64,000 nt of DNA from Pseudomonas umsongensis (GCF_002236105.1 NZ_NIWU01000001.1:62001-126000); one strand, 5' to 3'. Counted from the first letter of the stretch, positions 34,401 to 42,554 are shown. Made by a program: numbers and translations. The notes: generated from the letters alone by a model not told the origin.

Positions 34401-34403
34401 AAG

Positions 34404-34706
34404 CAAGCCTGCTCGCGAAGGCGGCCTGCCAGCCGGAATATATCTGGCAGTTGTACCCACCCCCTGTGGGAGCTGGCTTGCCAGCGAAGGCGACCTTACA
34501 GCCGACCTGTTTCCTGCAGATGTACACGTACCCACTGTGGGAGCGAGCCTGCTCGCGAAGGCGGCCTGCCAGCCGGAATATATCTAGCAGTTGTACCCAC
34601 CCCCTGTGGGAGCTGGCTTGCCTGCGAAGGCGACCTTACAGCCGACCTGTTTCCTGCAGATGTACACGTACCCTCTGTGGGAGCGAGCCTGCTCGCGAAT
34701 GCGGTT
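34404..34706. repeat. Tandem 140-bp REP array, right part
   Basis: Continuation of the array after the insertion: AAGCCTGCTCGCG half unit (34405), GGGAGCTGGCTTG at 34468 and 34608 (140 bp apart), and GGGAGCGAGCCTGCTCGCG at 34539 and 34679. Copies differ by only a few bases, so the array expanded recently. The next 220 bp (34707-34927) before the ABM gene hold no gene I can support. Confidence 0.85.
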
Positions 34707-34927
34707 CGTCATTCAACAGCTATTTTCACTGACACGCTGCGCCATCGCGAGCAAGCGCGCGCCCACAACGACCCCTGTTGTCCCGTGGCTGCGCGTCCCC
34801 CTCGCAAAGACAGCACGTACATTCAATTTTTTTCTTCTCCGCAACGGCACTATCCAACTCAATAGCGGTGATCAGCTCCCGTGGTTGTCTGTTCGCCCCC
34901 CCTATCGTTTCGCCGGAGCCCTGCGTC

Positions 34928-35530
34928 ATGCCTGATTCCAACGTGCCCGACTCGCCTTTCGAGGAGGTCGTGACCCTGGTTATCAAACACCGGGTCAAAG
35001 CCGGTTTTGAAGTGCCCTACGAGGCTTGGCTGCGCAATATTGTCAGTGTCGCCGGACAGCAGGAAGGGCACTTGGGTGTGGATGTGATGCGCGGCAAGAA
35101 CGCCGGCCTCGACATGTACACCTGCGTCTTGCGTTTTTGTTCCCCCAGCGCGATGCAGCGCTGGCTCGATTCGCCGCAACGCCAGGCGCTGGTCAAAGAA
35201 GCCACGCCGATGCTGGCCGACGGCGACCAGACCGAGGTCAATCCGGTCAACGAATTCTGGTTCGCCCCGCAGGCCGAGACGGGCTCGCCGCCGCCGCGCT
35301 GGAAGCAGGCCGTGGTCACGCTGTTGGTGATTCTGCCGCATACCTTGCTGGTGCCGTTGCTCTGGGGGCCGTTGTTGCAACTCAACGCTTTTCTCTCCCA
35401 ATACGTGGTCGCGACATTCCTGATCACCCTGACCATCGTGCTGTCGGTGGTGTACCTGTTCATGCCGATGGCGACGCGCTTGTTCGCGCCCTGGCTGTCC
35501 TCATCCACTTCGCCCAAGGAAACGCGATGA
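34928..35530 (+). CDS. Antibiotic-biosynthesis-monooxygenase (ABM) domain protein with membrane tail
   Basis: 200 residues from the ATG at 34928. Residues 12-110 form an ABM-type ferredoxin-like domain (VTLVIKHRVKAGFEVPYEAWLRNIVSVAGQQEGHLGVDVMR, YTCVLRFCSPSAMQRWLDSPQRQAL). Two transmembrane segments follow (AVVTLLVILPHTLLVPLLWGPLL and VVATFLITLTIVLSVVYLFMP). Function unknown; such proteins can be monooxygenases or simple dimeric binders. The stop overlaps the amidohydrolase start (ATGA), and a YcaC hydrolase follows, forming a three-gene operon. Confidence 0.82.
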   Translation: MPDSNVPDSPFEEVVTLVIKHRVKAGFEVPYEAWLRNIVSVAGQQEGHLGVDVMRGKNAGLDMYTCVLRFCSPSAMQRWLDSPQRQALVKEATPMLADGDQTEVNPVNEFWFAPQAETGSPPPRWKQAVVTLLVILPHTLLVPLLWGPLLQLNAFLSQYVVATFLITLTIVLSVVYLFMPMATRLFAPWLSSSTSPKETR

Positions 35531-37365
35531 ACGCCGATCTGATTCTGTTCAATGGCCAATTTCATACCGTCGACCGAGAGAACCCACACGCCAGTGCGGT
35601 AGCCATCCGTGATGGCCGCTTTGTCGCCGTGGGGAGCGATGCCGAGGCCATGGCATTGCGTGGCTCGGGCACGCAAGTGATCGACCTCAAGGGCCGTTGC
35701 GTGATTCCCGGGCTCAACGACTCGCACTTGCACCTGATCCGTGGCGGCTTGAACTACAACCTCGAACTGCGCTGGGAAGGTGTGCCGTCGCTGGCCGATG
35801 CGCTGCGCATGCTCAAGGAGCAGGCCGACCGGACGCCAACGCCGCAATGGGTGCGGGTGGTCGGGGGCTGGAATGAATTCCAGTTCGCCGAAAAGCGCAT
35901 GCCGACGCTCGAAGAGCTTAACCAGGCCGCGCCCGATACCCCGGTGTTCGTCCTGCATTTGTACGACCGCGCCTTGCTCAACCGTGCGGCGCTGCGGGTT
36001 GCCGGCTACACCCGCGATACGCCGAACCCGCCGGGTGGCGAGATTGTGCGCGACGCCAATGGCAACCCCACCGGCATGCTGGTGGCGCGCCCCAACGCGA
36101 TGATTTTGTACTCGACGCTGGCCAAGGGGCCGAAGTTGCCACTGGAGTATCAGGTCAACTCGACGCGCCAGTTCATGCGCGAACTCAATCGCCTGGGACT
36201 GACCAGCGCCATCGATGCCGGCGGTGGTTTCCAGAATTATCCGGACGACTATCAGGTGATCGAGCAGTTGGCCAAGGACCAGCAGTTGACCATTCGCATC
36301 GCCTACAACCTGTTTACCCAGAAACCGAAGGAAGAGCTGGCGGATTTCCAGAACTGGACCGGCAGCGTCAAGTTGCATCAGGGCGACGACTACCTGCGGC
36401 ACAACGGCGCCGGGGAAATGCTGGTATTTTCGGCGGCGGATTTCGAGGACTTCCTCGAACCGCGCCCAGACCTGCCGCAAAGCATGGAAGACGAACTCGA
36501 GCCGGTGGTGCGCCATCTGGTCGAGCAGCGCTGGCCGTTCCGTTTGCACGCCACCTACGACGAATCCATCAGCCGCATGCTCGACGTGTTCGAGAAGGTC
36601 AACCGTGACATTCCGTTCAACGGTTTGCCGTGGTTTTTCGACCACGCCGAAACCATCACCCCCCGCAACATCGAGCGGGTGAGGGCGTTGGGTGGCGGCA
36701 TCGCGATCCAGGATCGCATGGCGTTCCAGGGCGAATATTTCGTCGAGCGCTACGGTGCCAAGGCGGCCGAAGCCACGCCACCGATCCAGCGCATGTTGGC
36801 CGAAGGTGTGCCGGTCGGTGCCGGTACCGACGCGACGCGGGTGTCGAGCTACAACCCCTGGACCTCGTTGTACTGGATGGTCAGCGGTCGCACCGTCGGT
36901 GGCCTGGCGTTGCACGCCGAGGGCTTGTCGCGACAGACCGCGCTGGAACTGTTCACCCATGGCAGCGCCTGGTTTTCCTCCGAGCAGGGCAAGAAAGGCC
37001 AGATCAAGGTTGGGCAACTGGCGGACGTGGCCGCATTGAGCGCGGACTTTTTCAGCGTCGAGGAAGAAGCGATCAAATGGATCGAGTCGGTACTGACCGT
37101 GGTCGGCGGCAAGGTGGTGTATGCCGCCGGGGATTTCGAGAAGCTGGGACCTGCCAGCGTGCCGGTGCTTCCGGACTGGTCGCCGGTGGTCAAAGTACCG
37201 GGACACTGGCGGCCGAACTCGCCGTTGCAGGCGCAGGTTCACCAGTGCAGCGGTCCTTGTGCGGTGCACTCGCACAGCCATGAACGGGCGCGTCTGTCGA
37301 ATGCACCCGTGAGTGATTTTGCCGGTTTCTGGGGCGCCTTCGGCTGCTCGTGCTTTGCTTTTTGA
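35527..37365 (+). CDS. Amidohydrolase family protein (YtcJ-like)
   Basis: 612 residues. The start at 35527 overlaps the preceding stop. LNDSHLHLIRGG supplies the first metal ligands (His67, His69); FRLHATYDES, FFDHAETIT and PVGAGTDATR supply later histidines and the catalytic Asp. LADVAALSADFFSVEEEAI is the composite beta-sandwich domain. The substrate cannot be read. The last 45 residues are unusual, rich in His and Cys (HQCSGPCAVHSHSHER, then GAFGCSCFAF at the very end), and could bind metal. Part of an operon with ABM and YcaC genes. Confidence 0.85.
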   Translation: MNADLILFNGQFHTVDRENPHASAVAIRDGRFVAVGSDAEAMALRGSGTQVIDLKGRCVIPGLNDSHLHLIRGGLNYNLELRWEGVPSLADALRMLKEQADRTPTPQWVRVVGGWNEFQFAEKRMPTLEELNQAAPDTPVFVLHLYDRALLNRAALRVAGYTRDTPNPPGGEIVRDANGNPTGMLVARPNAMILYSTLAKGPKLPLEYQVNSTRQFMRELNRLGLTSAIDAGGGFQNYPDDYQVIEQLAKDQQLTIRIAYNLFTQKPKEELADFQNWTGSVKLHQGDDYLRHNGAGEMLVFSAADFEDFLEPRPDLPQSMEDELEPVVRHLVEQRWPFRLHATYDESISRMLDVFEKVNRDIPFNGLPWFFDHAETITPRNIERVRALGGGIAIQDRMAFQGEYFVERYGAKAAEATPPIQRMLAEGVPVGAGTDATRVSSYNPWTSLYWMVSGRTVGGLALHAEGLSRQTALELFTHGSAWFSSEQGKKGQIKVGQLADVAALSADFFSVEEEAIKWIESVLTVVGGKVVYAAGDFEKLGPASVPVLPDWSPVVKVPGHWRPNSPLQAQVHQCSGPCAVHSHSHERARLSNAPVSDFAGFWGAFGCSCFAF

Positions 37366-37435
37366 CGAATACCCATAAGCGCCGACCCCCTGGTCGCGCG
37401 CTGCAAGCGACAACCATCCACCAAGGAGTTTATTC

Positions 37436-38062
37436 ATGAGCAACGTTCCGTACTCTCGCTTGAACAAAGACGACGCTGTTGTGCTGCTGGTCGATCACCA
37501 GACCGGCCTGATCTCGCTGGTGCAGGATTTCTCGCCTAACGAGTTCAAGAACAATGTGCTGGCCCTGGGCGACATCGCCAAGTTCTTCAAGCTGCCGACC
37601 ATCCTCACCACCAGTTTCGATAAAGGGCCTAACGGTCCGATCGTGCCGGAGCTCAAGGCGCAGTTCCCGGATGCACCGTTCATTGCCCGTCCGGGCCAGA
37701 TCAACGCCTGGGACAACGAAGACTTCGTCAAGGCCGTGAAGGCCACCGGTCGCAAGCAACTGATCATCGCCGGCGTGGTAACGGACGTGTGCGTGGCGTT
37801 CCCGACCCTGTCGGCCATTGCCGAAGGTTTTGAAGTGTTCGTGGTGACGGACGCTTCCGGCACCTTCAACACCACCGTGCAGCAGGCTGCCTGGGCCCGT
37901 ATGTCGGCCGCCGGTGCTCATCTGCTGAACTGGTTCTCCGTGGCCTGCGAGCTGCAAGGCGACTGGCGCAACGACATGGAAGGCCTGGCCAACCTGCTGT
38001 CCGAACGTCTGCCGAACTACCGCAACCTGATCAACAGCTACACCACGTTCACCGCCAAGTAA
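37436..38062 (+). CDS. Isochorismatase-superfamily hydrolase (YcaC type)
   Basis: 208 residues. Catalytic Asp20 (VLLVDHQTGL) and nucleophile Cys119 (GVVTDVCVAFP) are in place, with FIARPGQINAWDNEDFVKAVKATGRKQLIIAG between them, all typical of YcaC. The biological substrate of YcaC is not known. A strong ribosome site (AAGGAG) precedes the ATG. It lies 70 bp after the amidohydrolase and is followed by a REPIN. Confidence 0.9.
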   Translation: MSNVPYSRLNKDDAVVLLVDHQTGLISLVQDFSPNEFKNNVLALGDIAKFFKLPTILTTSFDKGPNGPIVPELKAQFPDAPFIARPGQINAWDNEDFVKAVKATGRKQLIIAGVVTDVCVAFPTLSAIAEGFEVFVVTDASGTFNTTVQQAAWARMSAAGAHLLNWFSVACELQGDWRNDMEGLANLLSERLPNYRNLINSYTTFTAK

Positions 38063-38088
38063 GAACGTCGGCCAAAACGCTAAACCTT

Positions 38089-38177
38089 GTGGGAGCAAGC
38101 CTGCTCGCGAAAACGGTTTGACAGACACTGCAACAGTGTCTGGCCTGTCGTCTTCGCGAGCAGGCTCGCTCCCACAT
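38089..38177. repeat. REP doublet (REPIN)
   Basis: GTGGGAGCAAGCCTGCTCGCG at left and CGCGAGCAGGCTCGCTCCCAC at right, inverted, about 45 bases apart, with an inner ACACTG/CAGTGT stem. Confidence 0.85.
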
Positions 38178-38243
38178 TGTTATGCGGTAGGGTGATAAAA
38201 AGGGGAGAAGTCGCTATAAAGTGCCTGACTGTCAACCAAAGGC

Positions 38244-39134
38244 ATGACAATGAACCCGTTCGAAGATATGCGAATTTTTTGCCAAGTGATGGACTCCGGC
38301 AGCTTCACCGCCGCGGCCGATCAACTGGGGTTGTCCAAGCAGTTTGTCAGCCGCCGCTTGATGCAACTCGAGGAGCGACTGGGCGTGCGCCTGCTCAATC
38401 GCTCGACCCGGCGGCTGGATGTCACGCCGCTGGGACAGAGTTACTACGAGTCGGCCTTGCGCTTGCTCGGTGAAGTGGAGCAGGTGGAGCAAGGTATCGC
38501 CGGGCAGACCACCGAACCGCGCGGCACCCTGCGAGTGAGTGCGCCGCTGTCGTTTGCGCTGGCGCACCTGGGGTGTCTGCTGCCGCAATTTTTGCAGCGC
38601 TATCGGGATGTCACCGTGGAGGTGGACTTGAGCGATCGCCCGGTGGATCTGCTCGGCGAAGGCTATGACCTGGCATTGCGCATCGGAGTCTTGGAAGACT
38701 CGACGCTGATCGCGCGGCGCATCGCCTCTGTCCAGCGTGTCTATTGCGCAAGCCCGACTTACCTGGCGGAGCGCGGCACGCCGCTCAAACCCGATGATTT
38801 GCACCATCATGACTGCCTGCCTTATGGCCACGGGCGTCAGGTGCAATGGCGCTTCGAAGGGCAGGGCAAGCCGCTGCTGGTCAATGTCACCGGGCGCATG
38901 CGGGTCAACAATGGCGAGGTGCTCAGGGACGCGGCGATTGCCGGGATGGGGATTACCTATTTGCCGACGTTTATTGTCGGTTCGGCTCTGAAGGACGGGC
39001 GACTGATGGCGGTGCTGGAGGAGTTTCAACCGCTGCCGCTGACGTTGTCGGCGGTGTATCCGCAGCATCGTCAGACGTCGCGACCGGTGCAGGCGTTGAT
39101 CGAGTTTTTGCGTGACCGCCTGGACCCCTTGTAG
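38244..39134 (+). CDS. LysR-family transcriptional regulator (CrgA-like)
   Basis: 296 residues. MNPFEDMRIFCQVMDSGSFTAAADQLGLSKQFVSRRLMQLEERLGVRLLNRSTRRLDVT is the winged HTH, and the effector domain follows (LRVSAPLSFALAHLGCLLPQFLQ). The start at 38244 (MTMNPFEDM) or 38250 are both possible. Targets unknown; it follows the ABM/amidohydrolase/YcaC operon on the same strand. The stop codon is part of a REP unit. Confidence 0.88.
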   Translation: MTMNPFEDMRIFCQVMDSGSFTAAADQLGLSKQFVSRRLMQLEERLGVRLLNRSTRRLDVTPLGQSYYESALRLLGEVEQVEQGIAGQTTEPRGTLRVSAPLSFALAHLGCLLPQFLQRYRDVTVEVDLSDRPVDLLGEGYDLALRIGVLEDSTLIARRIASVQRVYCASPTYLAERGTPLKPDDLHHHDCLPYGHGRQVQWRFEGQGKPLLVNVTGRMRVNNGEVLRDAAIAGMGITYLPTFIVGSALKDGRLMAVLEEFQPLPLTLSAVYPQHRQTSRPVQALIEFLRDRLDPL

Positions 39135-39230
39135 GAGCGAGCATGCTCGCGATGGACGTCAACGATGACGCGGGCTGTCTGAATGCACCCGTTGTCTGGA
39201 CGTTTATCGCGAGCATGCTCGCTCCTACAG
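39131..39230. repeat. REP doublet (REPIN)
   Basis: GTAGGAGCGAGCATGCTCGC at left and its inverted copy GCGAGCATGCTCGCTCCTAC at right, 55-60 bases apart. It overlaps the stop of the lysR gene and marks the left border of the secretion/oxidase region. Confidence 0.85.
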
Positions 39231-39243
39231 GGGGTGAAGCAGG

Positions 39244-39912
39244 TCAGTTGACGCGTTTGTCGTCACCCGGTTCGCCACCGACGTGGACGCCACGATCGTC
39301 ACCTGGCTCGCCGGCGGCATGCAGGCCGCGATCATCGCCGACTTCGCCGGCACGGTGCACGCCATGGTCGTCGCCTACCTCGCCGGAGCGGTGAACGCCT
39401 TTGTCGTCATGCCCGGCCTGATGAACGCCATGGTCGTCACCCGGTTCGGCATGGGTGCCGCTGCGGCCGGAGTTCGAGGCTGTGCTGCCGGAATGTCCCG
39501 AAGCATGGTCACTGCCGCCATGACCGCTGCCGGCGCTATTGCCGCCGTGGCCACCGCCATTACCACCGCCGCTGCCACCACTGCCTCCACCGTGACCGCC
39601 ACCACCGCCACCACCACCGCCACCACCACTGCCTCCACCGTGACCGCCGCCGCCGCCGCCGCCACCACCACTGCCGCCGCCGTGACCGCCACCGCCACTG
39701 CCGCCGCCGTGTCCGCCACCGCCACCGCCACTGCCGCCGCCGTGTCCGCCACCTCCACCTCCACCGCCACCGTGGCCACCGCCGCCGCCACCACTACCGC
39801 CTTCTTTAGCTTGAGCACTCGAAACCCCCGACAAGTTGTCCGGAATCAGTACGGTAGACGCTGACAGAACTGCGCCAATAGCCACAGCCAACAAAAGCTT
39901 GTTCATGTGCAT
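39244..39912 (-). CDS. Secreted Gly/His-rich repeat protein
   Basis: 222 residues. Signal peptide MHMNKLLLAVAIGAVLSASTV with cleavage near SSAQAKE. Residues about 38-130 are nearly pure Gly with regularly spaced His and Ser (GGGGHGGGSGG). The C-terminal 75 residues are a tandem 11-12-residue repeat (GEVGDDHGVHRA, GEPGDDRGVHVG, five to six copies) rich in Asp and His. This could bind metal ions. The start at 39912 has a GGAG site six bases upstream. Located after gspF on the same strand but with its own 170-bp leader; possibly a substrate or matrix protein of the adjacent system (inference). Confidence 0.7.
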   Translation of the reverse strand: MHMNKLLLAVAIGAVLSASTVLIPDNLSGVSSAQAKEGGSGGGGGGHGGGGGGGGGHGGGSGGGGGGHGGGSGGGGHGGGSGGGGGGGGGHGGGSGGGGGGGGGGGHGGGSGGSGGGNGGGHGGNSAGSGHGGSDHASGHSGSTASNSGRSGTHAEPGDDHGVHQAGHDDKGVHRSGEVGDDHGVHRAGEVGDDRGLHAAGEPGDDRGVHVGGEPGDDKRVN

Positions 39913-39940
39913 ATCGATCTCCGTCTTCTTTTTTCATTTG

Positions 39941-40048
39941 CAACGTTGATAAACCATGCCGTGTGCTGCTTCGTTCGGTCGGGAAAATCCAGTAGGTACG
40001 TCGGTTAACACCTCAACTTGAAATTTTATTCGGTGCAACGTTGATAAA
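39941..40048. repeat. 15-bp direct repeat in the leader of the Gly-rich gene
   Basis: TGCAACGTTGATAAA occurs at 39941-39955 and again at 40034-40048, exactly 93 bp apart, in the region upstream of the Gly/His-rich protein gene. It may be a regulatory protein site; no known consensus matched. Confidence 0.5.
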
Positions 40049-40084
40049 TCCTGCAACAAACCGCCAGGCCCCGTCCCAGAGGGC

Positions 40085-41281
40085 TCAGTGAATACTGGAA
40101 GCCAGCTCGAATATCGGGATGTACATCAAAATCACGATGACCCCGATCAACAGGCCGATGAAGGTCATGAGCAAGGGTTCGAACAGGCGCACGAACCATT
40201 CGATCCAGCGGCTGATTTCTTCGTCGTAGAAGTCGGCGCTGCGCTCCATCATCTGTCCGAGGTTGCCGGACTGCTCGCCGGCGCGCAGCAGGCGTAGGGA
40301 CACCGGGGTCACCAGGTGATTGAGTTCCAGCGCCGTCGACAACGACTGCCCCTCGCGCACCCGTTCGCAGGCCTGGTCCAGGCGCAATCGGGAGGCCGGG
40401 GTGAGCAGGTTGCGGACCATGCCCATGGCGGTGACGAGTGGAATGCCGCCTTGCAGCAGGATCCCCAGGGAACGGTAGAAGCGCGCCAATTCGTACATGA
40501 AGATGCGCTGGTGCACCGCCGGGAGTTTTTCGATCAGGCGGTCCAGGCCTCGACGAAAGGCCGGTTGGCGCTGGAGGAAGGCGAGGGCGATGACGATCGT
40601 CGCCAGTGAGCCAAAGAATTCGCCCTGGTGGGCGTGCAGGAACATCCCGCTGCTCATCAGGATCTGCGACAGCCACGGCAGGTTCGACCCCAGTCCTTCG
40701 AACACCAGGCTGAAGCGCGGCACGACATAACCCATCAAGAACAGCACCACGCCACCGCCCACCACCAGCAACAGCATGGGGTAGATCGACGCGCTGACGA
40801 TCTTCTGGCGAACCTCGTCCATGCGCTGGCGATAGCTGACATATCGACCCAGCGCATCGCCCACGGCACCGGTTTTCTCACTGGACTGGACCAACGCCAC
40901 ATACAGCGGCGGGAACACCGCCGACAGTTGGGCCAATGCCTGGGAAAACGATTTGCCTTCATAAAGCAGGCGCACCAGTTCGCTCAAGGTCTTGCGGGCT
41001 TGCGGCGCATTCTCTTTTTCCGCCAGGCTTTCCAGCGCATCGATCAACGGCAGGCCGGCATTGAGCAGTGTGGTCAGTTCCTGGCTGAACAACACCAGGT
41101 TGAAGGTTTCACGCTGCTTGACGCGCAATGCCCGCCAGTGTCGTTCGGCGTGCAGGCTGACCACCCGCAGGCCTTGGTCTTCGGCGATGCGCCGGGCTTC
41201 ACTGTCGCCCGGCGCTTCGACCGTCATCGAAACCACACCGGCCTTGCCTACCGCCTTGAGGTGAAAACGCATGGTCGCCAT
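40085..41281 (-). CDS. gspF: Type II secretion inner-membrane protein GspF
   Basis: 398 residues. Two repeated T2SSF domains (about 65-190 and 267-390: LFSQELTTLLNAGLPLIDALESLAE and ELARFYRSLGILLQGGIPLVTAMGMV) and three membrane spans (IYPMLLLVVGGGVVLFLMGYVV, GSLATIVIALAFL, PLLMTFIGLLIGVIVILMYIPIF) are typical of GspF/PilC. It is the platform protein that couples the GspE motor to pseudopilus assembly. It starts 6 bp after gspG. No gspE or gspD adjoins on this strand; these lie at 55-61 kb on the other strand. Confidence 0.93.
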   Translation of the reverse strand: MATMRFHLKAVGKAGVVSMTVEAPGDSEARRIAEDQGLRVVSLHAERHWRALRVKQRETFNLVLFSQELTTLLNAGLPLIDALESLAEKENAPQARKTLSELVRLLYEGKSFSQALAQLSAVFPPLYVALVQSSEKTGAVGDALGRYVSYRQRMDEVRQKIVSASIYPMLLLVVGGGVVLFLMGYVVPRFSLVFEGLGSNLPWLSQILMSSGMFLHAHQGEFFGSLATIVIALAFLQRQPAFRRGLDRLIEKLPAVHQRIFMYELARFYRSLGILLQGGIPLVTAMGMVRNLLTPASRLRLDQACERVREGQSLSTALELNHLVTPVSLRLLRAGEQSGNLGQMMERSADFYDEEISRWIEWFVRLFEPLLMTFIGLLIGVIVILMYIPIFELASSIH

Positions 41282-41287
41282 TCCCCA

Positions 41288-41722
41288 TCATTGCCAACTG
41301 GTGACTTCGGCGTTTTCGCCTTCACCGCCGGGTTGACCGTCCTTGCCCATGGACAGCAGGTCGTACTCGCCGTTTTCACCAGGGTAGCGGTAGGTGTAGT
41401 TACGGCCCCACGGGTCCTGCGGGAGTTTTTTCTGCAAGTACGGGCCGGTCCAGCGGGCTTCATCACTGGGGGCGGTGACCAGTGCCTGCAAACCCTGCTC
41501 GGTCGACGGGTAATGGCCGACCTCCAGGCGGTACAGGTCCAGGGCCTTGCCCAGGCCTTCTATTTGCGCCTTGGCCACCTTCACTTCGGAGCGGCCCAGT
41601 TGCGCGAAATACTTCGGCGCGACGATGCCGGCCAACAGCCCCAGCACCACCAGCACCACCAACAGTTCTAGCAATGTGAACCCGCGCTGCGTGCGCAGGG
41701 CGAAAGCATGTCGCTGTTTCAT
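41288..41722 (-). CDS. gspG: Major pseudopilin GspG
   Basis: 144 residues from the ATG at 41722 (GAGG upstream); a longer open frame is not coding. Type III signal with the prepilin-peptidase site RG|FTLLELLVVLVVLGLLAG (Gly14, Phe15, Glu19). STEQGLQALVTAPS and LPQDPWGRNYTYRYPGENGEYDLLSMGKDG are diagnostic of GspG, including the calcium-site loop. The subunit forms the pseudopilus shaft. Operon with gspF; divergent from the transglycosylase gene. Related to the XcpT/XcmT pseudopilins. Confidence 0.93.
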   Translation of the reverse strand: MKQRHAFALRTQRGFTLLELLVVLVVLGLLAGIVAPKYFAQLGRSEVKVAKAQIEGLGKALDLYRLEVGHYPSTEQGLQALVTAPSDEARWTGPYLQKKLPQDPWGRNYTYRYPGENGEYDLLSMGKDGQPGGEGENAEVTSWQ

Positions 41723-41841
41723 GATGACCTCACACATTCGGCAGAAGGGTCGCGATAGAGGCTTATGCAATTGCCATGCACATGGCGGGCAAAGGCTTGG
41801 GCATCCTTCTGTACTCCCCGTGCCACGGGCCCTGGCGCTTT

Positions 41842-41857
41842 CGGCACAGTGCTTGCG
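41842..41857 (+). promoter_or_regulatory. Sigma-54 promoter before the transglycosylase gene
   Basis: CGGCACAGTGCTTGCG: GG at 41843-41844 and GC at 41855-41856 with exactly 10 bases between, close to consensus TGGCAC-N5-TTGC. It lies 72 bp before the ATG at 41929. CCCC/GGGG dyads resembling the enhancer sites of the other two promoters occur at 41883-41907, but downstream of this promoter. Confidence 0.7.
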
Positions 41858-41928
41858 TATGGCTGCTACACGACTGGCCATTGGGGCATTACCCCCATTT
41901 TTCGGGGCCGGTCAGGGGAGGTAGAACA

Positions 41929-42537
41929 ATGAAAACTCTCACCACAGGATTGCTTGGCATGATGCTGCTGGCCGGCGTTGCGCAGGCCGATGTCTTCGTT
42001 TCCAGGGACGCCAAGGGCGACTACGTCTTGTCCAACGTCCATCGCCCCGGCCGCCAATATGAACGGGTGGTCCGTGAGGTCGAGGCGGCGGTGGTCAGCC
42101 TCGACCGGCAGCCGCAAATGATCGCCGCGCGACCCTATGCCGAGCTGGTCTCCAAGGCCGCCATGGACAACCAGTTGCCGGCGGCGCTGCTGCACGCGGT
42201 GATCCAGGCCGAATCCCACTACGACGCGGGTGCCGTATCGCCCAAAGGCGCAGGCGGGTTGATGCAACTGATGCCTGACACCGCCCGGGAGTTGGGCGTG
42301 AAAAACGTCTACGACCCCAAGGCCAACATCCAGGGCGGGGCCAAATATCTCAAGCGCTTGATGAACCTGTTCGACAACGACATCGCCCTCGCCGTGGCCG
42401 CCTATAACGCAGGGCCTCAGGCGGTCATCAGCCGTGGCGGGGTGATCCCGCCATTCGCCGAAACCCAGCGTTATGTGCCCAACGTCTTGAACCAATACCG
42501 GCGTCTGCAGGGACTGGCCGCCGATGCGCCGTTGTGA
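41929..42537 (+). CDS. Lytic transglycosylase (SLT family)
   Basis: 202 residues from the ATG at 41929 (AGGGGAGG upstream). Signal peptide MKTLTTGLLGMMLLAGVAQA. SLT domain from about 75: LLHAVIQAESHYDAGAVSPKGAGGLMQLMPDTARELGV with the catalytic Glu in QAESHY, then AAYNAGPQAV. It cleaves peptidoglycan glycan strands, and such enzymes are often linked to trans-envelope secretion machines to open the wall. Divergent from gspG and driven by a sigma-54 promoter, so it probably serves this secretion system. Confidence 0.9.
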   Translation: MKTLTTGLLGMMLLAGVAQADVFVSRDAKGDYVLSNVHRPGRQYERVVREVEAAVVSLDRQPQMIAARPYAELVSKAAMDNQLPAALLHAVIQAESHYDAGAVSPKGAGGLMQLMPDTARELGVKNVYDPKANIQGGAKYLKRLMNLFDNDIALAVAAYNAGPQAVISRGGVIPPFAETQRYVPNVLNQYRRLQGLAADAPL

Positions 42538-42554
42538 TCGCAGACAGGGGATGG

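Larger units (their letters stand above)
33227..34403 (-). mobile_element. IS110-family insertion sequence inserted in a REP unit
   Basis: About 1,177 bp, containing a complete DEDD transposase gene on the minus strand, 23 bp after it and about 205 bp of non-coding DNA before it. The flanks join to a perfect REP half: GTGGGAG at the left and CAAGCCTGCTCGCG at the right. In element orientation the dinucleotide CT occurs at both junctions (AG at 33225-33226 and 34402-34403 on plus), as expected for the CT core exchanged by IS110 recombinases. No inverted terminal repeats and no longer target duplication are visible, typical of the family. Confidence 0.88.

Noticed and set aside
33008..34706. 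Repeat array resembling a CRISPR
   Set aside because: Units are REP palindromes with a 140-bp period and conserved spacers, no cas genes, and an IS110 insertion; not CRISPR.
35017..37467. Antisense open frame (816 codons) opposite the ABM and amidohydrolase genes
   Set aside because: No recognisable domain; the plus-strand genes have intact catalytic motifs.
39283..39864. Ala/Thr-rich plus-strand frame opposite the Gly-rich protein
   Set aside because: Low-complexity artefact of the GGN/NCC repeats; the minus strand has a signal peptide and ribosome site.
39941..39955. TGCAACGTTGATAAA as an IHF site
   Set aside because: The YAA half of the IHF consensus is missing.
40050..40075. Possible minus-strand sigma-54 promoter before the Gly-rich gene (TGGCGGTTTGTTGCA)
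   Set aside because: Spacing between GG and GC is 9, not 10.
41723..41928. A minus-strand sigma-54 promoter for gspG
   Set aside because: I scanned for GC-N10-CC on the plus strand and found none; the gspG promoter remains unidentified.
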